DNA of 42,064 nt from contig CALXNZ010000021.1 of assembly GCA_944389885.1 (NCBI GenBank), positions 1 through 42,064 on the forward strand, written 5' to 3'. Positions 16,574 through 24,309 of this stretch are shown here, in pieces. Every line of letters begins with the position of its first letter. Position 1 is the stretch's first letter. Below the pieces are notes generated by a model. The model was not told the DNA's origin. It did no database searches and was given only the letters and a program-made list of their open reading frames with translations. The DNA comes from an uncultured Opitutales bacterium. GTDB taxonomy: Bacteria > Verrucomicrobiota > Verrucomicrobiia > Opitutales > Intestinicryptomonadaceae. The position numbers and the translations under genes are program-made.

Positions 16574-17788
16574 TTATGTCTTGTCGGACTCTTCTTGGAA
16601 TATGCGCAACCCAAATGACGGCACAGATGCAATGACGTGTTCAAACACCCTGGATTGTACGTTTTCATAGGGTATCCAATCGGTGGTTGTAAAGAAATAC
16701 AATTCCAGCGGAATGCCGGTTGGGGTAGGTTGAAGCTGGCGCACAAAGTGCGTCATTTCGAGAATTACGTCGGGATTGTTTTCGAGATAACGTTCGAGGT
16801 AGATTCTGAATATCTCTAAATTTGTGGGTCTTTCGGAAAGTGCGGGAGAAGTTGTGGAAGTTGCAGGGGAGGCTTTTATTTTACCTATTTTCTCGGCTAC
16901 ATAATCGCTTATTAGGTTTATTTTCGCGAAGCGTTCCAGCATGGAATCGTCGCAAAATACCACGCTTTGCATGTCTATGGATATGTGCCGTTTTACGCGC
17001 CTTCCGCCTGATTCGCTCATGCCCCTCCAATTCTGATAGGAATCGCTTACCAAGTCGTAGGTGGGAATATTTATTATGGTGTTGTCCCAGTTGCGGACTT
17101 TTACGGCAGTAAGGCCTATTTCGATGACGGTTCCGTCGGCTTTGTTTCGGGGCATTGTAATCCAGTCGCCCACTTGGAGCATTTTGTTTGCGGATAATTG
17201 CACGGAAGCCGCGAATCCGAGCAGGACGTCCTTAAACACCAACATCAATACAGCCGCCGATGCGCCTAATCCAGCCAGAACATTGAACGGAGATTTATCG
17301 AGCAGCATTGAGATAAGCAAAATTACTATAATCAGAGATACCGCAACTTGTATTATTTGCGTAAATCCGCGTATGGACTTCCTATTCCTTATGGAAATTA
17401 TGTCTCCTATTGCAGAAACTAAGCCGGTTATAAAAATCCATAGAGTCAGATAGAGATAGGAGAAAAGAATTTTGATTGTTATCGTATAAAATTCGTCTCC
17501 CACGTCGGATTTTGGGAATATAAACGGAATTAGCATGATAAAACACAGCGGTGCAAGAAGCCTCGAGGCTTTCTTAAATACCCCGTGGGATTTTAAAATT
17601 TCCGCCTGCCGCTCAAGCTTGCGAATTCTGATTCTCTTGAAAAGCGCCGGTAAAATAATTCCGAGAATTCTACCGAGAACGTATATGAATATTATTGATA
17701 CTATAAGGAGTATGGTTATCGTGGCGGTATCTCTATCCATGCCAAATATTCCCGAAGGCGGTAATATATTAAAAAGCCAATTTCTCAT
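16574..17788 (-). CDS. Mechanosensitive ion channel, MscS family (YbdG-like)
   Basis: Inner-membrane channel that opens under membrane tension and protects against osmotic downshock. Five hydrophobic segments lie in the first 200 residues. The pore-lining helix is GASAAVLMLVFKDVLLGFAASVQ (about 174-196; read as two adjoining motifs, GASAAVLMLVFKD and VLLGFAASVQ), followed directly by the MscS beta domain (LQVGDWITMP, GTVIEIGLTAVKVRNWDNT, IPTYDLVSDSYQNW). The size of 404 residues and the C-terminal PSFGLRIFQ segment fit the YbdG branch rather than small MscS. The gene diverges from the sialidase-like lipoprotein gene, with 79 bp between the starts. There is no Shine-Dalgarno sequence. Confidence 0.88.
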   Translation of the reverse strand: MRNWLFNILPPSGIFGMDRDTATITILLIVSIIFIYVLGRILGIILPALFKRIRIRKLERQAEILKSHGVFKKASRLLAPLCFIMLIPFIFPKSDVGDEFYTITIKILFSYLYLTLWIFITGLVSAIGDIISIRNRKSIRGFTQIIQVAVSLIIVILLISMLLDKSPFNVLAGLGASAAVLMLVFKDVLLGFAASVQLSANKMLQVGDWITMPRNKADGTVIEIGLTAVKVRNWDNTIINIPTYDLVSDSYQNWRGMSESGGRRVKRHISIDMQSVVFCDDSMLERFAKINLISDYVAEKIGKIKASPATSTTSPALSERPTNLEIFRIYLERYLENNPDVILEMTHFVRQLQPTPTGIPLELYFFTTTDWIPYENVQSRVFEHVIASVPSFGLRIFQEESDKT

Positions 17789-17867
17789 ACTTAAACAATC
17801 GGAGCGTAATAGCTAAATATAATTTTTAATTTACGCTTTTGAAATAATTGTGTATTCTGTAAGAGTT

Positions 17868-19178
17868 ATGAATAATAAATTTGCCGCCTTAGTATTACCA
17901 ATATTCCTATTGCCCTTTTTATTTTGCGCGTGCAGAAGCGTTGACTCTTCCGCGGCAGACGTTGCAATGGAGCCCGCAGAAATGCTTGAAGCCCATGGCG
18001 AACTGGCTATGGGTACAAAGCCGTTTCAGGGAATATCGAGCATAGCTGCAAGCAAGACGGGTAAAAGAATATTTTTGGCTTGGTATGGAAACGGGAAAAC
18101 CGAATGCCCGGACAATTACATTATGGTAGCGTACGGCGTCGGGAACGAATGGAAGAATAAGGTGGACATGGTGGTTCGTTCTCCGCATGTGGGAAAAGTG
18201 CGGCTTTTCGACCCCTCGTTGTGGAGGGCTCCTGACGGTTCGATATGGCTGTTTTGGGCGCAGTCAAGCGGGGAATATGTGAATAAGGGCTGGCTTTGGC
18301 ATAAAGAGCCTAATCTTCGCGGACAATGGGATAGGAGGGGCGGAGTTTGGTATAGCGTATGTAAAAATCCCGAAGCTGAAAAACCCGCATGGAGCGCGCC
18401 GCGCCGCCTTTGCGACGGCGTGATGATGAATAAGCCCATAGTTCTTAAAAACGGAAAATGGGCCTTCCCTGTATGCAAGTTTCAGATGGAAAACATCAAC
18501 GACCTCGATTCTTCCAATGAGGGCGCAATACTTTATGTATCAGATTCAGATGCTAAAGACCCGAAACTTGTGAACTGCGTGAAAATACCGTTTGTGCCGT
18601 TTACCGAACACATGTTTGTTGAAAAACTCGACGGCTCTATATGGCTGCTCTCGCGCACGCAGCCCGATTGGACGGTGTCAAGGCAGGGAGCTAAAAGGAG
18701 TTCGCAAATAAGCTACGGCAACGACGGCATTCTCGAGGCGTTCTCTCAAGACGGCGGCAAGACTTTTGGGGAAATTAAGGCTTCCAAAATACCCCATTGC
18801 GGGTCGCGCTTCCACATATCGAGATTGAAGTCGGGGAATTTGCTGTTGGTAAAGAATGACGCCGACGACGCCCAATGGCTCGCCGGCAAACCGCGCGGCC
18901 CGGAGAATCTGCGCTCTTATCCGCGCAAGAAGATAATGGCCTATCTGTCGCGCGACGACGGCAAAACATGGGAGGGCGGTTTGGAAATAGACGGGCGCGC
19001 CGACGTCTCGTATCCCGACGCCGACCAGGACGTCAACGGCGATATATACGTCTGCTACGACCATTCGCGCTACGGCAAGCGCCAAATATGCGTGGCAAAG
19101 ATAAGGGAATCCGATATTCTTGCAGGTAAATCCGGTTCATCGAAGCAATATTTCCAGATAGCAAATGAGCGCCCATAA
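17868..19178 (+). CDS. Sialidase-like beta-propeller lipoprotein (BNR_2 type)
   Basis: Predicted surface or periplasmic lipoprotein of about 436 residues with a six-bladed propeller of the sialidase superfamily (PF13088). The signal peptide ends in a lipobox-like PFLFCACR, with C22 as the probable lipid site. Asp-box-type repeats are SQDGGKTFGE and SRDDGKTWEG, and the family segments FDPSLWRAPDGSIWLFW, NKPIVLKNGKWAFPV and SYPDADQDVNGDIYVCYDHSR are present. The canonical FRIP arginine motif of GH33 is not present, so true sialidase activity is uncertain and another exo-glycosidase or lyase role is possible. I use the ATG at 17868, with AAGAG (17861-17865) just upstream, rather than a GTG at 17850. 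A canonical sialidase is encoded separately at 28444-29652. Confidence 0.78.
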   Translation: MNNKFAALVLPIFLLPFLFCACRSVDSSAADVAMEPAEMLEAHGELAMGTKPFQGISSIAASKTGKRIFLAWYGNGKTECPDNYIMVAYGVGNEWKNKVDMVVRSPHVGKVRLFDPSLWRAPDGSIWLFWAQSSGEYVNKGWLWHKEPNLRGQWDRRGGVWYSVCKNPEAEKPAWSAPRRLCDGVMMNKPIVLKNGKWAFPVCKFQMENINDLDSSNEGAILYVSDSDAKDPKLVNCVKIPFVPFTEHMFVEKLDGSIWLLSRTQPDWTVSRQGAKRSSQISYGNDGILEAFSQDGGKTFGEIKASKIPHCGSRFHISRLKSGNLLLVKNDADDAQWLAGKPRGPENLRSYPRKKIMAYLSRDDGKTWEGGLEIDGRADVSYPDADQDVNGDIYVCYDHSRYGKRQICVAKIRESDILAGKSGSSKQYFQIANERP

Positions 19179-19267
19179 ATATGGTCTGCAAAGCTCGGAT
19201 TGCTGGAAATTTTTTATAGGCAGAATATTTGCGGGATAGGATATGGAAGGTCTGGCGAATAAAATAG

Positions 19268-20680
19268 TTAAGTCGCAATAAAGTGAACCAGTATTCCCGC
19301 AAAATATCCTAACAGAACCACAGGGGAAAATTTTTTGAGATACCACGCAAATGTGATTCTTTCTATTCCCATTACCACCACTCCGGCGGCGGAGCCTATG
19401 ATTAATATGCTGCCGCCAACTCCGGCGCAGTATGCGAGCAACTGCCAAAATACGCCGTCTTCGATAAAATTCAACATGTATGCCGAATCTCCAGCGGTCG
19501 CGATTGCTTCAACATTAAGCGTAGGATACATTCCCATTGCTCCGGCTACCAGCGGAACGTTGTCGACTATTGACGACATTATTCCTATAATTGAGTTTAT
19601 TACATAGACATTGCGGACATTTGTGTCGAGAAATTCGGAGGCGGCCGCGAGAACTCCCGCGGATTGTAGGGCGGATACTGCCATTAAAATTCCCAGAAAG
19701 AATATTGCCGTGGAAATATCTATTCTTCCGAGGACTTCCGACATTCTGTGTTGGTGTTGATACGGTATATCGCGGAGCTTGTTGTACATTAGCTCTATGT
19801 AAATCCAAATAAAGGCGAATACAAGAAGGGCTCCCATAAACGGCGGCAGCCCCGTAATGGCCTTAAATATTGGAATGAATAATAGTCCAAAAATTCCGAG
19901 CAGGAATATTGAAAGTTTAGCTTTGCGGTTTAGATATGACAGGGCATTTTGTTTAGCGGTAATGGATGGGGCTGCGAGCGGTTTGCGATTAAGCCAGAAA
20001 GTGCATATTGAAAGCGGCACGATCAGGGATACTACTGACGGAAGGAATAGAGTTTCCATAAGATTTATAGTGGTCAGCTTTTCTGCCATCCACAGCATAA
20101 TCGTAGTAATATCTCCGGTAGGTGTCCACGCGCCTCCGGAGTTTGCGCTGATTATTATAATTCCGGCAAAAATCCAGCGTTCCCTCTTTATAGATACAAG
20201 CTTTCTGAGAAGCATTGTCATTACTATTGCGCTTGTCATATTGTCGAGAACCGCCGACATGAAAAATGTTATAAATGCCACAATCCATAGCAATTTCCGC
20301 TTGCTCTTCGTTGTTATCCTATTGGTTATTACCGAGAATCCTCCGTGTATGTCTATCATTTCGACTATAGCCATTGCGGCTATGAGGTATAACACTATTT
20401 GCACAGTGTCGCCAAGATGTTCGGCAAGCTGGAAATTTGTGACGAATTTTGCGCATTGTTGCGCGATAGGAACCGCGGTAAGTTCGGGATTGCCCGAGAG
20501 AAAGTGTTCAAAATCTATTTCGTTTGCCGAAATGATTTCAGCGTCGCCCAAGAACATGTACATTATCCATAGGATTACTCCAAGCGCCACGGCAATGGGT
20601 GCCTTGTTTATTCCTATATTATGCTCCAGGGCTATCGCCAAATAGCCGAGCGCAAACATCGCAATCATTGCCGTAATCAT
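19268..20680 (-). CDS. nhaD: Na+/H+ antiporter, NhaD type
   Basis: Integral membrane antiporter of the ion-transporter superfamily that exports Na+ in exchange for H+. About 12 hydrophobic segments fill the sequence. NhaD/ArsB-family signatures are seen in SAVLDNMTSAIVMTMLLRKL, the SANSGGAWTPTGDITTIMLW loop, and SSIVDNVPLVAGAMGMYP in the second half, which mirrors the first as an inverted repeat. I place the start at the ATG at 20680, where the first membrane helix begins; a TTG at 20746 would add 22 residues without hydrophobic character. The gene follows the yggU gene at 130 bp on the same strand and is convergent with the sialidase-like gene. Sodium export fits with a sodium-dependent energy economy, which is an inference. 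Confidence 0.9.
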   Translation of the reverse strand: MITAMIAMFALGYLAIALEHNIGINKAPIAVALGVILWIMYMFLGDAEIISANEIDFEHFLSGNPELTAVPIAQQCAKFVTNFQLAEHLGDTVQIVLYLIAAMAIVEMIDIHGGFSVITNRITTKSKRKLLWIVAFITFFMSAVLDNMTSAIVMTMLLRKLVSIKRERWIFAGIIIISANSGGAWTPTGDITTIMLWMAEKLTTINLMETLFLPSVVSLIVPLSICTFWLNRKPLAAPSITAKQNALSYLNRKAKLSIFLLGIFGLLFIPIFKAITGLPPFMGALLVFAFIWIYIELMYNKLRDIPYQHQHRMSEVLGRIDISTAIFFLGILMAVSALQSAGVLAAASEFLDTNVRNVYVINSIIGIMSSIVDNVPLVAGAMGMYPTLNVEAIATAGDSAYMLNFIEDGVFWQLLAYCAGVGGSILIIGSAAGVVVMGIERITFAWYLKKFSPVVLLGYFAGILVHFIAT

Positions 20681-20810
20681 AACATATTGTCCGCTAATTT
20701 GGGAATGAATACCACATTTTATGTCCGCAAAAGGCAATGAAAACAAATAATTTAGTCAAGCGGAATCTTTGAATTTTTTATGCGGGAGCCTATATATTGC
20801 GCGAAAATAT

Positions 20811-21083
20811 TTATCGATCGGGGTTCAGCTCCAATAATTTCTTTTTGGCTTCATCGGATTCCATTCCGTCGATTTCCACTATTTTGTCCCTTGAACTCTC
20901 GCCCCTTGCTATCCTTATGGCGCTCTTTGGCAAATCCAAGCTTTCGGCAAGAAAACGCAAAAGTTCGGCATTGGCCTTGCCGTCAACCGCGCGGGCGGCA
21001 ACCTTAATTTTTATCGCGTCCGCGTGCAAGCCTGCGCAGAAACTCCGAGGGGAATTGGGTATGGCGCGTATTTTAAGGTTCAT
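20811..21083 (-). CDS. yggU: DUF167 / YggU family protein
   Basis: Small protein of 90 residues of the YggU (DUF167) family, whose function is not established. The family hallmarks are present: IRAIPNSPRS at the N-terminus, IKIKVAARAVDGKANAELLRF in the centre (20 residues or fewer per motif: KIKVAARAVDGKANAELL), and SAIRIARGESSRDKIVEI near the end. The start codon overlaps the stop of the algH gene by one base (TGATG arrangement), which indicates translational coupling. It is the last gene of the four-gene minus-strand run. Confidence 0.88.
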   Translation of the reverse strand: MNLKIRAIPNSPRSFCAGLHADAIKIKVAARAVDGKANAELLRFLAESLDLPKSAIRIARGESSRDKIVEIDGMESDEAKKKLLELNPDR

Positions 21084-21631
21084 CAGTTGAATGAAATATC
21101 GCTCTTAGGCTCTTCAAGCTCGCGGAATTGCGGACATTCGCGCAAGATTATTTCGCGCCAAAGCGTTTCCGCAGGAATCTCAAATACTGGAGAAATATCC
21201 AAGTCTGAGACTATCCATGCCCCCTCGTCTATTTCGCCTTGCAGCTGATTCCGGCTCCAGCCGGCAAACCCTATAAATGCTCCGATTCTTGCTTCGGGAT
21301 CTTCCCTCAACATTTCTGCGGCTTTTTCTGCAGACAACCCGAATGCGAAATTTCCGGAGTCGCAGTTGTTTGAACTCCACACGGCCAAACTTAGGCGTTC
21401 GCGTCCAACGGGCCCCCCGTCGAACACCGGAGCGTCCGCCAGCGGCGTATTGTCAAATTCGGGGGACATTTCTGAAAGTGTCTTATGTTCGGGCTTGTTC
21501 ATGACTATTCCGAAGGTTCCGTCTTCATTGTCGTCTATTATGAGTATGACGGATTCCTCAAAAATCGGATCTGAAGATTCGGGCGATGCGGCTATCAGAC
21601 TCCAGCCTCTGTCGTTGTAGGGTTTGCGCAT
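21083..21631 (-). CDS. yqgE: YqgE/AlgH family protein (UPF0301)
   Basis: Conserved protein of 182 residues of the UPF0301 family, with unknown biochemical function; in Pseudomonas the homologue affects alginate regulation. Family features are LIAASPESSDPIFEESVI at the N-terminus, GTFGIVMNKPEHKTLSEM, VFDGGPVGRERL, and IGAFIGFAGWSRNQLQGEI, which is the best-conserved block. It is preceded by the dCMP deaminase gene with a 3-bp gap and overlaps the yggU gene by one base, so the three are almost certainly translated from one mRNA. Confidence 0.9.
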   Translation of the reverse strand: MRKPYNDRGWSLIAASPESSDPIFEESVILIIDDNEDGTFGIVMNKPEHKTLSEMSPEFDNTPLADAPVFDGGPVGRERLSLAVWSSNNCDSGNFAFGLSAEKAAEMLREDPEARIGAFIGFAGWSRNQLQGEIDEGAWIVSDLDISPVFEIPAETLWREIILRECPQFRELEEPKSDISFN

Positions 21632-21634
21632 TTT

Positions 21635-22102
21635 TTAATCTCCCAGTTTTTCCACTGCTATGTGAGATTCGGAAAATAACCGTTCAACAAGCGGTTCATT
21701 ATTGTAGTCGTGCAAATATTTTATGCGCGTTATTCCCGCTGCAATCAATAGCTTTGCGCAGTTTACGCAGGGATAGTGCGTGATGTATGCCGTGGCCCCG
21801 TTTAAGGATACCCCGCGCCTGGCGGCGTCGGACACGGCGTTCTGTTCAGCATGTACGGTGGCGAGTTCGTGGCCGTTTACGACGCATGAATTGTGGGGAG
21901 CCCCCGGCAGAAAACCGTTGTATCCTGCGGCTATAATGCGATTTTTATGCTCTCCGCCGCTAACTATAACGCAGCCTACGTTTAGGCGCGTGCATGTTGA
22001 GCGCGAAGCTATAAGCACGGCGGCAGAAATAAAATACTCGTCCCAAGAGGGTCTTGACGAGCGACTTTCCACGAGTTTTTCGAGTGAGTTTAAAAAGTCC
22101 AT
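21635..22102 (-). CDS. Deoxycytidylate (dCMP) deaminase
   Basis: Zinc enzyme that deaminates dCMP to dUMP, feeding thymidylate synthesis. The cytidine/deoxycytidylate deaminase zinc motif is complete: HAEQNA (H84 with the catalytic E86) and PCVNCAK (C112, C115). The substrate-specific N-terminal part (SWDEYFISAAVLIASRSTC) and GYNGFLPGAPH match the ComEB/dCMP branch rather than tRNA-adenosine or cytidine deaminases. The length of 155 residues is typical. It lies 15 bp after the stop of the HlyIII gene and 3 bp before algH, so it belongs to that operon. Confidence 0.9.
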   Translation of the reverse strand: MDFLNSLEKLVESRSSRPSWDEYFISAAVLIASRSTCTRLNVGCVIVSGGEHKNRIIAAGYNGFLPGAPHNSCVVNGHELATVHAEQNAVSDAARRGVSLNGATAYITHYPCVNCAKLLIAAGITRIKYLHDYNNEPLVERLFSESHIAVEKLGD

Positions 22103-22117
22103 TTCAAAATTTCTGTA

Positions 22118-22756
22118 TTATACCACGCATGAAAACAATACGGCGAAAAAATGCATGATGGTTCCAAGCAGTACAAAAACGTGCCATATGGCGTGGGAGT
22201 ATTTCCGTTTCTTTTTTATGTAAAAGAAAACGCCTCCAGTATAAAAAAGACCTCCGAGAACAAGAAATACGAGCCCGGTGGCCGGGAGCATCGAAAATAA
22301 TTTTCCGGATATGAATACTATCAGCCAGCCCATTGCCAAATACAGGCTTATCGACCATATCTTTGTTCCAGAATTTGAAAGAAAAATTTTGAGGAATGTT
22401 CCCAGTATAGCGAGCGTCCATATTATTCCGAACAGAGTCCACGCCACTGTGGAACGCAAGCTCACAAGCAAAAATGGGGTGTAGCTGCCAGCTATGAGAT
22501 AATATATTGCTATGTGGTCGAACTTTTTCAGCAGTTTTTTCGCCTTCTCATTGCCTGCCGCATGATACGCCGATGACGCCGTATAGAGTATTATCATAGA
22601 TGTTCCGAAAATAGCGCACGAAACTATGCTCCATGCGTCGGAGTAAATTGAAGCGAGCGTGACAAGAACTGTCAATGCGGCTATGGCGAACGCAATTCCT
22701 ACGCCATGCGTGAACCAGTTCCAGAATTCTTCGGTTTTTGAATATTGCGTTTCCAT
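22118..22756 (-). CDS. Hemolysin III family membrane protein (HlyIII/PAQR)
   Basis: Integral membrane protein of 213 residues with seven predicted helices, of the HlyIII/YqfA/PAQR family; its cellular activity is not established. The family-defining residues are present: ETQYSKTEEFWNWFTHGVG at the N-terminus, SSAYHAAGNEKAKKLLKKFDH with its metal-binding histidines, AGSYTPFLLV, and the C-terminal HAIWHVFVLLGTIMHF. The start is placed at the ATG at 22756, because the upstream TTG at 22822 would add a basic leader not seen in the family. It appears to be the first gene of the HlyIII, dCMP deaminase, AlgH, YggU run. It diverges from the exosortase gene. Confidence 0.88.
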   Translation of the reverse strand: METQYSKTEEFWNWFTHGVGIAFAIAALTVLVTLASIYSDAWSIVSCAIFGTSMIILYTASSAYHAAGNEKAKKLLKKFDHIAIYYLIAGSYTPFLLVSLRSTVAWTLFGIIWTLAILGTFLKIFLSNSGTKIWSISLYLAMGWLIVFISGKLFSMLPATGLVFLVLGGLFYTGGVFFYIKKKRKYSHAIWHVFVLLGTIMHFFAVLFSCVV

Positions 22757-22882
22757 TGCCACTGCTTGCGAGTATTTAGGCGTATATATTGCACGCAAGT
22801 AAATTCTTTTGCAAACTTTCAAATCAATTACAACTTGTAAAATTCGGAACTTTTTTACATTCTCTGCCCTCTAATATTAAAA

Positions 22883-23770
22883 ATGGGCAACGCAGAATTT
22901 AAGAGGGAAAATCGGCAAAGGAGATCCGACGTCTTGCTTGAGACCTTTGCTTGGCTGTGTGTCTTTGTGGCATTTGCTCCGGCAGCCTACTGGCTATGGG
23001 ACGCTCTCTCCCATAGCAGGCAGTTGCGCGATGCCCTTGTCATATTGGCGTCGGGAGCTGTGGCGGTCGCCCTTGAGGGCGGCGTTAAGTTCCATGCCCC
23101 AAAATTTAATTTTCCAAGCATACTCTGTTTGGGGGCTGCATATACGCTATTCCTCTTGGCTCCCAACTTTGGCATTGGCGCAGCTTTTGCGGTCTTGGCG
23201 GGGCTTTCTGCGGCCCTCGTGTCGTTTAGCCTGGCTTGTACCGACAAACCGCGCTATTCATGGGCTATCGGAGTTTCGTTTTATGTTTTTACTATTCTTT
23301 CGCTTTTGGCGAGAATGTTCGACATGCCGCTAAGGGTATGGGGCGGCTTTGTGGCATCTAAAATCCTGAACCTTTTTGCCGAAACTTCCAGTTTGGTACT
23401 AATGCGCGGAGCCGAACCTCAAATCATACTCCAAAATGAAGGGCGGCCATTCGTCGTGGCGGCCGAATGCAACGGTTTTGGCATAATATCTTCCGTTCTG
23501 TTAATAGGAATTTTTATGGCGGTATTTATGCGCGGAATCGCATTGTGGGGCAGGTTTCTTATCCCTATAATCGCCGTTGCAATAGGATTTTTTGCAAATG
23601 CGGTGCGCATGGTTTGCATAGTGGTTGCAGCCCCATATGTAGGAAATGCCAATTATGATCTCATGCACGAGATCTTCGGGTATTTTTGGTTTTCAGTTGC
23701 GGTTATATCGGTGATATTGCTTTGCTTTAAGGTCTTTCCTCGAGCCTCCGCTCCGAAAGAAAAAAATTAA
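22883..23770 (+). CDS. Exosortase/archaeosortase family transpeptidase
   Basis: Multi-pass membrane cysteine transpeptidase that recognises PEP-CTERM signals, cleaves them and probably attaches the protein to a surface carrier. It has 295 residues with about eight hydrophobic segments. The three catalytic residues of the family are in the expected order: Cys196 in AAECNGFGIISS, Arg242 in FFANAVRMVC and His262 in DLMHEIFGYFWF. There is no EpsI-type extra domain, and no exopolysaccharide genes are next to it. Its likely substrates are the three IPEP proteins encoded at 1486-3336, 3419-4504 and 8925-10832, and perhaps others elsewhere. Orphan exosortases far from their targets are normal in this group. 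The subtype cannot be fixed from the sequence alone. Confidence 0.9.
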   Translation: MGNAEFKRENRQRRSDVLLETFAWLCVFVAFAPAAYWLWDALSHSRQLRDALVILASGAVAVALEGGVKFHAPKFNFPSILCLGAAYTLFLLAPNFGIGAAFAVLAGLSAALVSFSLACTDKPRYSWAIGVSFYVFTILSLLARMFDMPLRVWGGFVASKILNLFAETSSLVLMRGAEPQIILQNEGRPFVVAAECNGFGIISSVLLIGIFMAVFMRGIALWGRFLIPIIAVAIGFFANAVRMVCIVVAAPYVGNANYDLMHEIFGYFWFSVAVISVILLCFKVFPRASAPKEKN

Positions 23771-24309
23771 CCGCGCATCCGGCAATTTTAAAATGTCTGT
23801 CTTGGAATATCTTGCGTTTGATTCAGTGTGTTGCCAAATTATTTGCGATTTTCGTAAAAGTTAAAAAAAACTCTATTGTGACCTCGCCTTTCAAAAAATA
23901 AAATAGCGTTTAGTTCAACTTTTATAAGAATTTCCATACAAAGAGTATAAAATTAAGATAAACCGCTGTTCTTTGGAAAATTAATTTACGCTTGTGAGTT
24001 GTTTATAGATACATACTTATTCCTTTAAAATGGCATAATAAAAAATTGTGGATAAACTGCTCCTATTTAATGTCAAAATTCGGAATATCTCAATGTCAAA
24101 TCAATTGGATTCCCATATTATTAAATGACTTAAATCATAGGTATTATTATTTAAGCCCAACCTTATATCGCTAAAAAACTACAATTTTGTACATTTTTGT
24201 GCGCGATTTTTTAAAAAAAGTGTTGAAAGAAGTACGCTCCGTTGTAAAACCAAATACGAAATTTTTTATCTAAATCATTTAAAGAATTTAAACTCAACAG
24301 GAACGACAA
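23771..24309. other. AT-rich leader region upstream of pckG
   Basis: About 540 bp with no credible gene. Visible elements are TTTACGCTTG at 23985-23994 (related to the tandem repeat at 27650-27701), one perfect DnaA-box sequence on the minus strand (24047-24055), a direct repeat AATGTCAAA at 24069-24077 and 24092-24100, and an imperfect palindrome ATGACTTAAATCAT at 24125-24138. Together they suggest a regulated promoter region for pckG, but none is proven. Confidence 0.5.
24223..24250 (+). promoter_or_regulatory. Weak candidate promoter for pckG
   Basis: TTGAAA (24223-24228) and TAAAAC (24245-24250) lie 16 bases apart, 60 bp before the pckG start. The match to sigma70 consensus is partial (-35 good, -10 poor), so this is only a candidate. 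Confidence 0.25.

Noticed and set aside
24047-24055. Perfect DnaA-box sequence (minus strand TTATCCACA)
   Set aside because: Only one box is present in the region, with no cluster, no dnaA or dnaN nearby and no AT-rich unwinding element next to further boxes; it does not support an origin.
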